The notes below the pieces were generated by a model. It searched no databases. It was not told where the DNA came from and saw only the letters and a program-made list of their open reading frames with translations. Positions 1 through 8,124 of a stretch of 64,000 nt of DNA are shown in pieces. Within the stretch, counting starts at the first letter, position 1. The number at the start of each line of letters is the position of its first letter. Made by a program: the position numbers and the translations under genes. Source of the stretch: Bacteriovoracaceae bacterium UBA6200. Its GTDB lineage: Bacteria; Bdellovibrionota; Bacteriovoracia; Bacteriovoracales; Bacteriovoracaceae. Location of the stretch: assembly GCA_002422605.1 (NCBI GenBank), contig DISW01000001.1, forward strand, positions 67,114 to 131,113. The letters run 5' to 3'.

Positions 1-75
1 CGCCGTTGTTTCCGCCGCCGTTGTTACCGCCGCCGTTGTTACCACCGCCGTTGTTACCGCCGCCGTTACTACCGC
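1..75 (-). repeat. Five tandem 15-bp units encoding GGNNG pentapeptides
   Basis: Five consecutive 15-base units (1-15, 16-30, 31-45, 46-60, 61-75) differ from each other at one or two positions. On the minus strand, in the frame of the gene that carries them, each unit encodes Gly-Gly-Asn/Ser-Asn-Gly. The array reaches the left edge, so its full length is unknown. The period is a multiple of three and the frame is open, so it is a protein-coding repeat that may vary in copy number. Confidence 0.85.
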
Positions 76-376
76 CATTACCATTTCCTGGCTTAGTTCC
101 TCCGGCATTACCGTTGCTGCCATCGTTACCTTGGTTTCCTGGGCCTGTGTTACCTACGCCATTACCATTGTTGCCTGTGCAACCATTTTGACAGCCTGGG
201 TTCCCGTTATTAGTGTTGCCGTTGCTTCCGTTTGGATTGCCAGAGTTACCATTCTTTGAATTGGTACTGTTTGCAGGTTTACTATTTTTACTTGGATTTT
301 TTTGCGCATTAGCGACTGGCCCGAGAACCAAAGCTGCTACAACGCAAACTTTAACAAAGTCAGAGTACTTAAACAT
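1..376 (-). CDS. Exported Gly/Asn-rich repeat protein (3' end outside window)
   Basis: A minus-strand frame opens at ATG 374-376 and stays open to the window edge, so the C-terminus is missing and only 125 codons are seen. GGGGA lies about 7 bases upstream of the ATG. The first 25 residues look like a signal peptide: MFKYSDFVK, a hydrophobic VCVVAALVLG core, then PVANAQ with a likely AxA-type cleavage site. The mature part is almost only Gly, Asn, Ser, Pro and Thr, with one GCQNGC cysteine pair, and ends in GGNNG pentapeptide repeats. Such compositions occur in extracellular or cell-surface low-complexity proteins. I recognise no family. The plus-strand Leu/Pro-rich frames here are its antisense. 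Confidence 0.75.
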   Translation of the reverse strand, partial: MFKYSDFVKVCVVAALVLGPVANAQKNPSKNSKPANSTNSKNGNSGNPNGSNGNTNNGNPGCQNGCTGNNGNGVGNTGPGNQGNDGSNGNAGGTKPGNGNGGSNGGGNNGGGNNGGGNNGGGNNG

Positions 377-392
377 ACCTAATTCCCCTTGG

Positions 393-398
393 ATTATA
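393..398 (-). promoter_or_regulatory. Candidate -10 element for the Gly/Asn-rich gene
   Basis: Read on the minus strand this is a perfect TATAAT about 16 bases before the ATG at 376. No good -35 lies 16-18 bases further up. The rest of the 125-base gap to pncB (377-501) shows nothing else I can name. Confidence 0.35.
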
Positions 399-501
399 AT
401 TTGCTGAGGAAACTAGATGATTAAAATTTATAATGCAATAAATTAATTCTGGAATTACAGATCTTTAGGTTGATTAACATATGTAATGCCATTGGGTAGG
501 T

Positions 502-2037
502 TTATTTTATAATAGGAAGTCCGACCTCTTTTTTATAGGTTGAAGTCATTAACCCCTTGAGTTCAGAAGAAAGTGATATCTTATAAGGAGTAGGGTTCCT
601 GTATCTAATGATGTCTTCTCTTAATTTTTTCATGTCCTGCAAGCTCTTATCCCTTATTTGATAAATATCAGTTTCACCTAACCACCTTCCATTTTTAAAG
701 AGTTGTTTCAGCATCGGTTCAACTTTACTGGGAATTACCTTGGCCAAAATGTCGTCAAAGAAAGGATGGTGTGCCATGTACTCCTGGCCAGGAATTAATG
801 GCATTTCTTGATGATGAGTTAAGATGTCCATCAGGTACTCATTATTCTCACCTGAAAGGCGATATACTTGTTTGCAGGTCGGAATCGTTTTCTTGGTTTG
901 GTTATCAGAAATTTTTATTTTTGGCCTTCCATTAATCTCCACCAACTTATAGACTCCGCCTAAGGAGGGATCTGAAGCAGCGGTAACTAATTTGGTACCA
1001 ATTCCATATGCATCTATCTTAGCTCCCTGTTCTTTAAGACTCAGAATAATATTTTCATCCAGCTCATTAGAGGTGAAGATTTTTAGCTCTGGCATTCCGG
1101 CTTCATCCATCATTCTTCTTGCTTCCTTGGAGAGATAGGCCATATCGCCTGAATCAAGGCGTATACCATAGGGTCTGTGTCCAAGTTGCTTTAAAATTTT
1201 AAAAACTCTTATAGCGTTAGGGATCCCGCTTTTAAGGGAGTTGTACGTATCAACTAGAAGGGTGGTGGATTCAGGAAAATTTTTGGAGTAGGCGAGAAAG
1301 GCTCCAAGTTCACCTTCATTGGTTTGGAGACCATCCTGCTTTTTTATTTCTTCTAAAATTGATTTAATAGAGCTTCCATTCCAAATGAGAGTTTCAGGCA
1401 TGATGGCAGAAAAACTTTGAATGAATGAATGGGCCATGGTTCCTGCAACGGGTATATTAAACTTGTAACCACCCTCCGTGTTTGATGTAGAATCGAAACC
1501 ACCTATGAAACTCGATCGGGTGGCCGTCATCGCACCATTTGGCCCTTGGGCCCTTCGCATGCCGAATTCGACCAGAGTTTTACCTTCGGCCGCAAGCCAT
1601 ATTCTTCGAGATAGTGTTGCTATGAGTGTTGCAAAGTTCAGGTGGTTTAAAAGCATACTCTCTATCAGTTGCACTTTAATCAATGGCCCTCTTACTTGAA
1701 GTAGTGGTTCATGATGAAAAACGAGAGAACCTTCAGGGAATCCGTAAATTTCAATATCATCCAGATTTAGATCTTCAAGCATTGTAAAAAAAGCAGGATC
1801 AGCATGAGAGAAAATGGGTAGAGCTCTTAAGTAAGAGATTTCTTCAGCACTAAATTGGAAATTCTCTAATGCTTCTTTAATTTCGTTGTGGCCCGCAACG
1901 ATAGCAAACTCCCCATCAAAGGGATTTTTGCGAAAAAATAACTCAAAAACAGCATAGTCATCTTTCTTATGGGATTGAAAGTAAGCACATGCCATTGTGA
2001 GTTCATAAAAATCTGTAAATAATGGTGACTTTTTCAT
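502..2037 (-). CDS. pncB: Nicotinate phosphoribosyltransferase
   Basis: The enzyme joins nicotinate to PRPP with ATP hydrolysis, giving nicotinate mononucleotide for NAD salvage; it is cytoplasmic. The 511-residue product starts with the family signature TDFYELTMACAYFQ, has the substrate-loop region FGMRRAQGPNGAMTATRSS near residues 158-176, and the phosphoribosyl-binding strand GIRLDSGDMAYLSKEARR near 295. Length fits the long bacterial/eukaryotic NAPRTase type. The ATG at 2035-2037 has only a weak ribosome site. It is divergent from pncA across 46 bases, so the two NAD-salvage genes probably share a control region. A C-terminal extension after about residue 440 is ordinary for this subtype. 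Confidence 0.93.
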   Translation of the reverse strand: MKKSPLFTDFYELTMACAYFQSHKKDDYAVFELFFRKNPFDGEFAIVAGHNEIKEALENFQFSAEEISYLRALPIFSHADPAFFTMLEDLNLDDIEIYGFPEGSLVFHHEPLLQVRGPLIKVQLIESMLLNHLNFATLIATLSRRIWLAAEGKTLVEFGMRRAQGPNGAMTATRSSFIGGFDSTSNTEGGYKFNIPVAGTMAHSFIQSFSAIMPETLIWNGSSIKSILEEIKKQDGLQTNEGELGAFLAYSKNFPESTTLLVDTYNSLKSGIPNAIRVFKILKQLGHRPYGIRLDSGDMAYLSKEARRMMDEAGMPELKIFTSNELDENIILSLKEQGAKIDAYGIGTKLVTAASDPSLGGVYKLVEINGRPKIKISDNQTKKTIPTCKQVYRLSGENNEYLMDILTHHQEMPLIPGQEYMAHHPFFDDILAKVIPSKVEPMLKQLFKNGRWLGETDIYQIRDKSLQDMKKLREDIIRYRNPTPYKISLSSELKGLMTSTYKKEVGLPIIK

Positions 2038-2083
2038 GATTCATTTTTAGCCTAGTTTTAATCTCTCGTCACAGGAGTTCATT

Positions 2084-2785
2084 GTGTCAAAATCATTCTC
2101 AAGTCATTCTGAAGATTCGAATACCGCTCTGATTGTTATTGATCAGCAATATGATTTTGAACCAGGGGGACAATTGCCAGTAACTCAGGGGGATGAGATT
2201 TTAGATGGTATTGCTCAATTAATGAGAACTTATAAAGAAGTAATAGTTTCTCAGGATTCTCATCCGGCCGGTCATATTTCTTTTGCTTCTTCTTATCCTG
2301 GTAAAAAACCTTATGATCTTCTTACGCTTGATGATTTAAATGATCCTCATTTTCATTCTCATTTTACAAAAGAAGTGGTGAGGGATTACCTCAAAAGTGT
2401 GCCTGAAAAAAATCAAACCTTGTGGCCGGACCATTGTGTTTCTGGAACACACGGATGGGAAATAGATAAGCGACTCCCACTCGACAAAGCCAGTCTTATT
2501 TTACGCAAGGGGAATCGAACTGAATGCGATAGTTATTCTGCCTTTAAAGAGAATGATGGTCTTCCTACAGGCCTGGAAGGATATCTGCGTGAAAAGAAAA
2601 TAGAGACAGTGTATCTAGTCGGCCTTGCCGGAGATTTTTGTGTTAACTGGACGGCCCGCGATGCCGTGCGGGTCGGTTTTAAAGTCATTTATGATTCTAC
2701 ACTAACTAGATTTGTTAATCCTCAGAATAAAAACCGCGTTCTACAAGAACTAAAATCGCTCGGAATCTTGATCAAGGAAGTATAA
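2084..2785 (+). CDS. pncA: Nicotinamidase
   Basis: The enzyme hydrolyses nicotinamide to nicotinate, the substrate of the divergent pncB product. The start is GTG at 2084 with AGGAG at 2073-2077. It is an isochorismatase-fold protein of 233 residues with the expected triad regions: Asp in VIDQQYDFEPGG, Lys/cis-peptide region in LWPDHCVSGTHGWE, and nucleophilic Cys in GLAGDFCVNWTARDA. The metal-site residues appear as SQDSHPAGHISF. All catalytic elements are present, so the gene looks functional. The divergent arrangement with pncB supports a two-step salvage route from nicotinamide to nicotinate mononucleotide. Confidence 0.94.
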   Translation: MSKSFSSHSEDSNTALIVIDQQYDFEPGGQLPVTQGDEILDGIAQLMRTYKEVIVSQDSHPAGHISFASSYPGKKPYDLLTLDDLNDPHFHSHFTKEVVRDYLKSVPEKNQTLWPDHCVSGTHGWEIDKRLPLDKASLILRKGNRTECDSYSAFKENDGLPTGLEGYLREKKIETVYLVGLAGDFCVNWTARDAVRVGFKVIYDSTLTRFVNPQNKNRVLQELKSLGILIKEV

Positions 2786-2880
2786 CCAAATCCTGGCCGA
2801 AGAAGTAAAATGGGTGATTTTTTATCACAATTCTGGGGCCTACTATCTCTTTAAGGTTAATTTTTAACATGGAGGTTAGT

Positions 2881-3351
2881 ATGGGCCTTTTCGGAAAAGA
2901 TCAAAGTTCACTTACAACCAGAAATCAAAATCCACTCTCTTTATGGCAAAGAGAAATGAACACTCTCTTCGATCGTTTTAATCAAGACTTTGGTTCCTTT
3001 GGATCAGGTCTGAGTGATTTCTCTCCCAGAATTGAAGTTAAGGACAGTGATAAGACCTGCACTGTTTGCGCAGAAGTACCCGGCATTAAAGAAGATGATA
3101 TTGAAATCACTCTCAAGGATAACAGTCTCGTTTTACAGGGAGAAAGAAAATCGGAGAGTACAAAAGAAGAGGGGAATTTCTCCCGATCCGAATTTAGCTA
3201 TGGAAGTTTTTACAGAACCATTCCTTTAAACGATGAAATTGATCCTGACTCAGTAAAAGCTTCCTATAAGGATGGAATTTTAACTGTGGAAATGCAAAAG
3301 ACTAATCCTGTTCAGCATCAGACAAAAAAAATCCCCATTATGAAATCCTAA
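2881..3351 (+). CDS. Small heat shock protein, Hsp20/alpha-crystallin family
   Basis: An ATP-independent holdase chaperone of 156 residues. The first 45 residues (MGLFGKDQSS, WQREMNTLFDRF) form the variable N-arm. The alpha-crystallin domain spans about residues 46-140 (IEVKDSDKTCTVCAEVPGI, then SLVLQGERKSE), and the tail has the oligomerising I-x-I motif KKIPIMKS. I place the start at ATG 2881 because GGAGG at 2871-2875 sits 5 bases before it; an in-frame ATG at 2869 overlaps that ribosome site and is less likely. It is followed by a hairpin and a Usp gene, which suggests a small stress locus. I saw no clear sigma32 or CIRCE element upstream. Confidence 0.92.
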   Translation: MGLFGKDQSSLTTRNQNPLSLWQREMNTLFDRFNQDFGSFGSGLSDFSPRIEVKDSDKTCTVCAEVPGIKEDDIEITLKDNSLVLQGERKSESTKEEGNFSRSEFSYGSFYRTIPLNDEIDPDSVKASYKDGILTVEMQKTNPVQHQTKKIPIMKS

Positions 3352-3357
3352 GTTTTA

Positions 3358-3385
3358 GATGGAACGACGTCAGAGTCGTTCCATC
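3358..3385 (+). terminator. Hairpin between hsp20 and usp
   Basis: An 11-base perfect inverted repeat, GATGGAACGAC (3358-3368) and GTCGTTCCATC (3375-3385), encloses a 6-base loop. It lies 7 bases after the hsp20 stop. No U-run of useful length follows, and the downstream ribosome site begins within 10 bases. It may therefore be a transcript-end stabiliser or attenuator between hsp20 and usp rather than a strong terminator. Confidence 0.6.
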
Positions 3386-3402
3386 TCCTTTAAGGAGAGA
3401 TT

Positions 3403-4293
3403 ATGCTGGATAAACCCAAAATCCTCGTCTGTTCTGACTTTACGGGATTTTCTGACATGGCCTTAAATGCCGCCGAGGAGATAAGAAAAAAATTCGATGG
3501 AACAGTTGATGTCCTTCATGTCACAGAGTTTCCAATAGAATGGAACAGCAGTCTCGCTAACGATCTCTTACCACATTATCTGGATGAAAAGTTTGATTCT
3601 GAACTCCTGGCACTAGCTGACAAGAAACTTAAACGGCAAATTGATTCTGTGGAACTAAAAGGGGATGCCCATGTTTCTATGGGAATGGCCTATTCCGTAA
3701 TTGAACAGTTCATTAAGGACCATAAAATTGACTTGTTGATTATGGGCCACAAAGGAAAGGAGAACTCCCCCTTTCGCTTAGGGAGTCTCACGGAGAAAAT
3801 GATTGCTTCATCCACCGTCCCTATACTCGTTATTAATACTCCCTTAAGTGTGACAAAAGTCGCCTCACTCTGGGATTCAATGAACCCTTTGACGGAAATT
3901 ATTGAAACAGGTGAACGTTTCGCGAATTCTTTTTCGGCCCCTTTCCACGTGGTTTCCCTGTTTAAAGATGCTGCGAGCTCTTTTATAGGGTTAGGGAAGC
4001 TAAGTTATTCAACAAAACTTCTTTCTCTTTCGGAAGAAGACCGGCAAGAGGTCATCAAAAAAATTAAAGAAGAAATCAGGAAACATTTAACCTTAACCAG
4101 TGCTTCTTTGATTGTTCAGATTTCAGTAGAAAAGAAGATCGCTTTCCATTTGCATTCGCTTTTACAGGAGCATCATATTGATCTGGCCGTGATGAAAAAA
4201 CATCATGGCAGTTTATTAGACAGCATGATGATCGGCTCTGAAACACGACGAATGCTGGAAATATCTAAACAAAATCTTCTCATTTTGAATTAA
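3403..4293 (+). CDS. Universal stress protein with two Usp domains
   Basis: A 296-residue tandem UspA protein, probably soluble. Domain 1 (about 5-145) starts with KILVCSDFTGFSDMALNAAE and has a nucleotide-binding loop close to the G-x2-G-x9-G(S/T) consensus, MGHKGKENSPFRLGSLTEKM, followed by VPILVIN. Domain 2 (about 150-296) keeps the fold (SFSAPFHVVSLF, IDLAVMKKHHG), but its loop is degenerate, so perhaps only the first half binds ATP. AAGGAGAG precedes ATG 3403. It lies 51 bases after hsp20 with a hairpin between them. Usp proteins of this kind accompany stress and growth-arrest responses; a specific role cannot be read from sequence. Confidence 0.88.
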   Translation: MLDKPKILVCSDFTGFSDMALNAAEEIRKKFDGTVDVLHVTEFPIEWNSSLANDLLPHYLDEKFDSELLALADKKLKRQIDSVELKGDAHVSMGMAYSVIEQFIKDHKIDLLIMGHKGKENSPFRLGSLTEKMIASSTVPILVINTPLSVTKVASLWDSMNPLTEIIETGERFANSFSAPFHVVSLFKDAASSFIGLGKLSYSTKLLSLSEEDRQEVIKKIKEEIRKHLTLTSASLIVQISVEKKIAFHLHSLLQEHHIDLAVMKKHHGSLLDSMMIGSETRRMLEISKQNLLILN

Positions 4294-4335
4294 AGATTTG
4301 CTGATGCGCGGCAATTGTTGGTCTTAATTTCTTTT

Positions 4336-4370
4336 TTAAAACTAGATCAGTTTTACTATTAAAACTAGAT
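4336..4370 (+). promoter_or_regulatory. 12-bp direct repeat upstream of the recombinase operon
   Basis: TTAAAACTAGAT occurs exactly twice (4336-4347 and 4359-4370), 23 bases apart centre to centre, about two helical turns. It lies in the 180-base gap before the 4474 gene. A palindromic CCCCATAAGGGG follows at 4395-4406. The same-face spacing suggests an operator, possibly for the product of the first gene of the operon. Confidence 0.4.
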
Positions 4371-4473
4371 TAATTTTATTACACTGCTTTTATACCCCAT
4401 AAGGGGAATTATGCGAGAGAACGCTGCGTCTAGAATGATTCAGGCGCTGAAATAGTGTGTTTTTGAGGTTGAA

Positions 4474-5061
4474 ATGAACGATTATTCCCGTAGCCAGGAC
4501 GTTTTAAATAAAATCCTGAAAAATGGGGTTTCTGAGAAGCCCAGTGTGACAACTTCAGAAGAAGTTATTGAAAAATTTCTTTCTACTCCTGCAAAAGTAT
4601 TCACAAAAAAAACCGGAACTCCTGGCCGACCTAAGCTAGAAGAAAAGCTTAAGGCCCGAAATTTCACCATATGCCTGGCAACAAAGTATTTAGAATTTTT
4701 AGACCGCATGATTGTGAAAGATCGAAAGGTTCAAGGACGTGGCAGGAAGATTCGCTTTATTATTGACCGATTCCTGGAGATGGGAAAAAGACAAGAAGCT
4801 CAGCTTCAGGTCATTCGTGATTCTCTAAAAAATGTTGAAAATGTTTTAAAGACCTTCTCTGGCCAGGTAAAAAAAGGCCAGAAGCTTGAGTTATCGACGC
4901 GCGAGAAGCTTGAGGTAAGGAAAGCCGTCAACCAGGTTCACCTTCTGATAAAAGTCATGGCCTACTCGACAAAAGATCTCCATCGACTTCTTCCAAGAAA
5001 CGAATGGGCCGTTATGGCCTTTTGTATCGACTGGACAAGGAATCACAAGGAGAACAAGTGA
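4474..5061 (+). CDS. Putative DNA-binding protein (AT-hook/ribbon-helix-helix-like)
   Basis: A 195-residue basic protein with no family I can name firmly. Residues 48-58 contain TPGRPKLEEK, resembling an AT-hook core. Residues 62-108 (NFTICLATKYLEFLDRM, then GRGRKIRFIIDRFLEM) have the strand-helix-helix pattern of ribbon-helix-helix regulators. Residues 109-195 look helical and partly coiled (QEAQLQVIRDSLKNVENVL). The stop overlaps the GTG start of the tyrosine recombinase by GTGA, so the two are translationally coupled. It may bind the recombination site or autoregulate through the 4336-4370 repeats; this is inference from position. Confidence 0.6.
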   Translation: MNDYSRSQDVLNKILKNGVSEKPSVTTSEEVIEKFLSTPAKVFTKKTGTPGRPKLEEKLKARNFTICLATKYLEFLDRMIVKDRKVQGRGRKIRFIIDRFLEMGKRQEAQLQVIRDSLKNVENVLKTFSGQVKKGQKLELSTREKLEVRKAVNQVHLLIKVMAYSTKDLHRLLPRNEWAVMAFCIDWTRNHKENK

Positions 5062-6008
5062 ACTCACTTCAAACCTTTTCGGGATTTTCCTTAGATCGCC
5101 TGACAAAACATGACCGTAATAAGCTTTATTATGGCTTTATCCATAATTTCTCTTCCGAGCATACGAGAGATGCCTATACCAGAGACCTTAGAAAGTTTCT
5201 TCACTTCCTTCAGGCAACTTTTCCTAAGCTAAACGAACTTCAAGCTGAACACGCTCATTTAGTGGCCTTTAAAGATCTCCTCCTTAAAGAGAATTACTCC
5301 CAAAGAAGCGTGAACAGAATACTGGCAACTCTTTGGTCATTTTATGATTATTTAATGGACCAGGATCTGGTTGAAAAGAATCCGGCCGCTCGGATTAAAC
5401 GCTTCAGTATTCCAAAGGAAGTCAGAACTCAAGATCTCTCAGATGATCAGGTCATTGATTTACTCAATGCCATTGATACTCATTCTGGATCGGGTAAACT
5501 TCACAAGGCGATCCTTACCTTGTTCTTTACGACAGGGATGAGACATAGAGAAGTTTCTCATTTGAGATTCAGCTCACTTGATGAAGAAAATGGTTTTAGC
5601 GTTATTCGCTATCAGGCAAAAGGCGCTCAGGAAATGGTGACCCCCTTAAATCCCAAAGCGCTGACGGCTTTAGGGGATTATCTAAGATGGTGTGAATCCC
5701 AGAATTATTCAATGAGTCCCCATGATTATATCTTTCGTCCCACTCGGAATGCTTTATCCGGTGATCTTAATAAGCCTCTGGATCCTAAATCTCTGAACTA
5801 TATTATTAAAAGGTACGCCAAAAAAATAGGAGTCACTGGAAACATTACCATTCACTCTGCACGTTCAACTGTCATCGGAATGCTTTTGGATAAAGGTCAT
5901 GCCTTAGAGCGGGTTGCTGATTTTGTAGGACATAAGAATATCTCTATGACCAAGGCCTATAACAAAAGAAAACTTAAGCTTCAGCAATCTCTAAGCCTTG
6001 AATTATAG
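5058..6008 (+). CDS. Tyrosine recombinase (XerC/D-like integrase)
   Basis: A 316-residue site-specific recombinase. The N-terminal core-binding domain is SSEHTRDAYTRDLRKFLHFL through about residue 105. The catalytic domain keeps the Arg of TGMRHREVSHLRF, the H-x-x-R of IHSARST, the second His of VGHKNIS and the nucleophilic Tyr of TKAYNKRK near the C-terminus. The start is GTG 5058, overlapping the preceding stop, with AGGAGAA just upstream; an in-frame ATG at 5004 would overlap the upstream gene by 58 bases and has no ribosome site. Whether it is the housekeeping Xer enzyme or a dedicated recombinase is unclear. Coupling to a DNA-binding protein and the lack of other phage genes favour a dedicated invertase or integrase-like role. 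Confidence 0.85.
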   Translation: MNSLQTFSGFSLDRLTKHDRNKLYYGFIHNFSSEHTRDAYTRDLRKFLHFLQATFPKLNELQAEHAHLVAFKDLLLKENYSQRSVNRILATLWSFYDYLMDQDLVEKNPAARIKRFSIPKEVRTQDLSDDQVIDLLNAIDTHSGSGKLHKAILTLFFTTGMRHREVSHLRFSSLDEENGFSVIRYQAKGAQEMVTPLNPKALTALGDYLRWCESQNYSMSPHDYIFRPTRNALSGDLNKPLDPKSLNYIIKRYAKKIGVTGNITIHSARSTVIGMLLDKGHALERVADFVGHKNISMTKAYNKRKLKLQQSLSLEL

Positions 6009-6078
6009 ATATTACCCGAGTATTGAGCGCGGTTTAATTTCCATAAAAAAATAATTGCTTACTCCGATAAGCCACTTA

Positions 6079-8124
6079 ATGGAAAATACAATTAAACTTG
6101 ACCAGCTGAAACCCCTTTTAAAAGAGTGCAACTTCTATGCAGGCGAATTAAATATCGTCGTAGAAGATGTCGACACCAAGATCCAGGTTGTTCTGCCAAT
6201 TGAGAACGCTCCCATCCTGGAGCTTTTAAACGGCGAGAACAGTATTAAAGAGATTTCCTCTATTCTTTATCATTCCCATGGCAAGGTAAGTTTTCATTCA
6301 ATTCTCACGACAGTAAAGCTGTTAGGCGAGTCTAATCTTTTAGTTGGAATGGCCCATAAATTTGAAAACCTCCAAGATGAGAAAAGCCCAAATGAGCAAA
6401 GACCTTCTTTTTTAGCACGAACAATTTTTGAATTTATGATCCTTAGAAAAATTGGGTTTAATTGGCATCATGACGGTCTCTTTTATTTATTGATCCTGGC
6501 ACTTTTAGGTGTTGTAGGACTAAATTATCAGTCATTTTCCCAATTGGATATGTCCCGCTTTTTGAAATCACCACTCGGGTACAATGAAGCTTTGCCACGG
6601 CTATTTATAGTCGCCTCTATTTTAATGTCGATGAAAAGTATTCTTAAAGGGGTCTTACTTCTTGCTTCTACAGGAAAACTCTATGGCGTCGGACTTCAGC
6701 TTTATCCTTATGCGATTTCATTATCAGTAAGTGATAACTCACTTTATTCTCATCCAAAAAAGAGCACAATTATTTCCTATAGTGTGTTCTCCGCTTTTTT
6801 ATATATGGTTAGTTTTGCAGCTTTGGAAATGATTCCGATGTTAAGGCCCTATCGCCATGATGTCGGAGTGGTGGCGATATTATTAACATTTATGGATTTG
6901 AATCCTTATCGTCGCAGCGATTTAACGAAGCTTTTCTATTTCTTGTACGCAGACAACCAGTTAAAAAATATAATGCCTTATCTTAAGAACTGCTCTTTAG
7001 CTGGAATCTGGAAAGATACTGGTGCAAAGATATCAGATGAAATTCGTTATGTGGCCTACTCTATTCTAGCCTTGGCCTGGGCAGTTGGATTCGCTCTTTT
7101 TAGTTTTGATTTAACAGTGAGTAGTATTCCTGGATTGATTCATCAAATGAGTACAGGGATTTCTCTAAGCAAATATTCTGCCATCGTTGTCATGGTAACT
7201 TTTACTTTTATTACGGGACATCTCTTAGTCGACCTCTTTCATACCATTTATAATAATATCCTTTCTCCAATGATTACTCCTTTAATGAGACTAGGGAAAA
7301 GCAAGTCATCTCTTCAGAAAAAAGACATGACTTCGTTTGAAGTGAGAGAAAATTTAAAAAATCATATGCTCTTTAACCAGCTTTCTGATGCGGCAATTGA
7401 TTTTATTCTCGAAAACTCGTCAGTACGTTCTCTTAAAGCAGGATCTCATTTAGTTATTCAAGGAGATAGTAATCGAGATGTTTATTTCCTGATTGAAGGA
7501 CAGATTGATGTGAGTGTCAGAGAGAATACGGGGCGGGTTAAGCAAATCGTCAGGCTCGGGGCCCATACAGTTGTGGGAGAACTTGCGATCTTTGAAAAAT
7601 GTCAACGAACAGCAAATGTAACTGCTACAGAAGAGATAACGTATCTTGAAATCCCGGAAGAAACTTTTCAGAATCTTATCTCTGAGGGAAGTTTCGAAGA
7701 AGATGTTGAAAAACTAAGAAAAAGAATAGAATTATCCCAGTTTGTCTCTTCCGCGGACTTGTTTCGTGATTTTCCTCCGGAGGTCATGAATCTTTTTGTG
7801 GAGGCCGGAGACTTAGTTCTTTTCCCTGAAGGACATAGTATTGTCGAAGAGGGAGAGACAGATAAAACTTTTTATCTTCTCATTAAAGGACAAGTAGAGG
7901 TTATTAAAAATGGTGAGTCATTAGCTCAACTCGGACAAGGAGATTTTTTTGGTGAAGTGGCACTTATTGCCAACGTACCAAGGACAGCTACTGTAAAAAC
8001 AAAAGAAGATTGTCTCTTCCTTTACATTGAAGATAAGAAGTTTTGGAATATCCTTTCAGATAATATTGAGCTTGCTATGTACATTGAGAGTGTGGGGCGC
8101 CACCGTCAGGCGGAGGCAGCTTGA
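6079..8124 (+). CDS. Membrane protein: PqqD-like domain, degenerate M50 peptidase region, two cNMP-binding domains
   Basis: About 681 residues in three parts. Residues 20-95 look like a PqqD/winged-helix domain (ILELLNGENSIKEISSIL). Residues 130-410 hold several membrane spans resembling putative peptide zinc metalloproteases of family M50. The expected HExxH position reads SMKSI (184-188), followed by the family-like turn GLQLYPYAISLSVSDN, and the second-motif region is LNPYRRSDLTK, so zinc catalysis is probably lost. Two cyclic-nucleotide-binding domains follow (about 431-550 and 559-675), both with intact phosphate-cassette Glu and Arg (VGELAIFEKCQRTANV and FGEVALIANVPRTATV). ATG 6079 is preferred over a TTG at 6055, though neither has a good ribosome site. 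The downstream gene overlaps by 4 bases. Confidence 0.72.
   Translation: MENTIKLDQLKPLLKECNFYAGELNIVVEDVDTKIQVVLPIENAPILELLNGENSIKEISSILYHSHGKVSFHSILTTVKLLGESNLLVGMAHKFENLQDEKSPNEQRPSFLARTIFEFMILRKIGFNWHHDGLFYLLILALLGVVGLNYQSFSQLDMSRFLKSPLGYNEALPRLFIVASILMSMKSILKGVLLLASTGKLYGVGLQLYPYAISLSVSDNSLYSHPKKSTIISYSVFSAFLYMVSFAALEMIPMLRPYRHDVGVVAILLTFMDLNPYRRSDLTKLFYFLYADNQLKNIMPYLKNCSLAGIWKDTGAKISDEIRYVAYSILALAWAVGFALFSFDLTVSSIPGLIHQMSTGISLSKYSAIVVMVTFTFITGHLLVDLFHTIYNNILSPMITPLMRLGKSKSSLQKKDMTSFEVRENLKNHMLFNQLSDAAIDFILENSSVRSLKAGSHLVIQGDSNRDVYFLIEGQIDVSVRENTGRVKQIVRLGAHTVVGELAIFEKCQRTANVTATEEITYLEIPEETFQNLISEGSFEEDVEKLRKRIELSQFVSSADLFRDFPPEVMNLFVEAGDLVLFPEGHSIVEEGETDKTFYLLIKGQVEVIKNGESLAQLGQGDFFGEVALIANVPRTATVKTKEDCLFLYIEDKKFWNILSDNIELAMYIESVGRHRQAEAA

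Noticed and set aside
1..75. Short tandem repeat as a possible CRISPR array
   Set aside because: Units are 15 bp, contiguous without spacers, and in frame inside a coding sequence.
6..407. Leu/Pro-rich plus-strand open frames
   Set aside because: They are antisense shadows of the Gly/Asn-rich minus-strand gene, which has a signal peptide, ribosome site and ATG at 376; the plus frames have neither.
4474..6008. Integrase as the edge of a mobile island
   Set aside because: No attachment site, tRNA target, or other phage or transposon genes; neighbours look chromosomal in composition.
6079..8124. Active M50 zinc protease
   Set aside because: The HExxH position reads SMKSI, so zinc ligands are missing.
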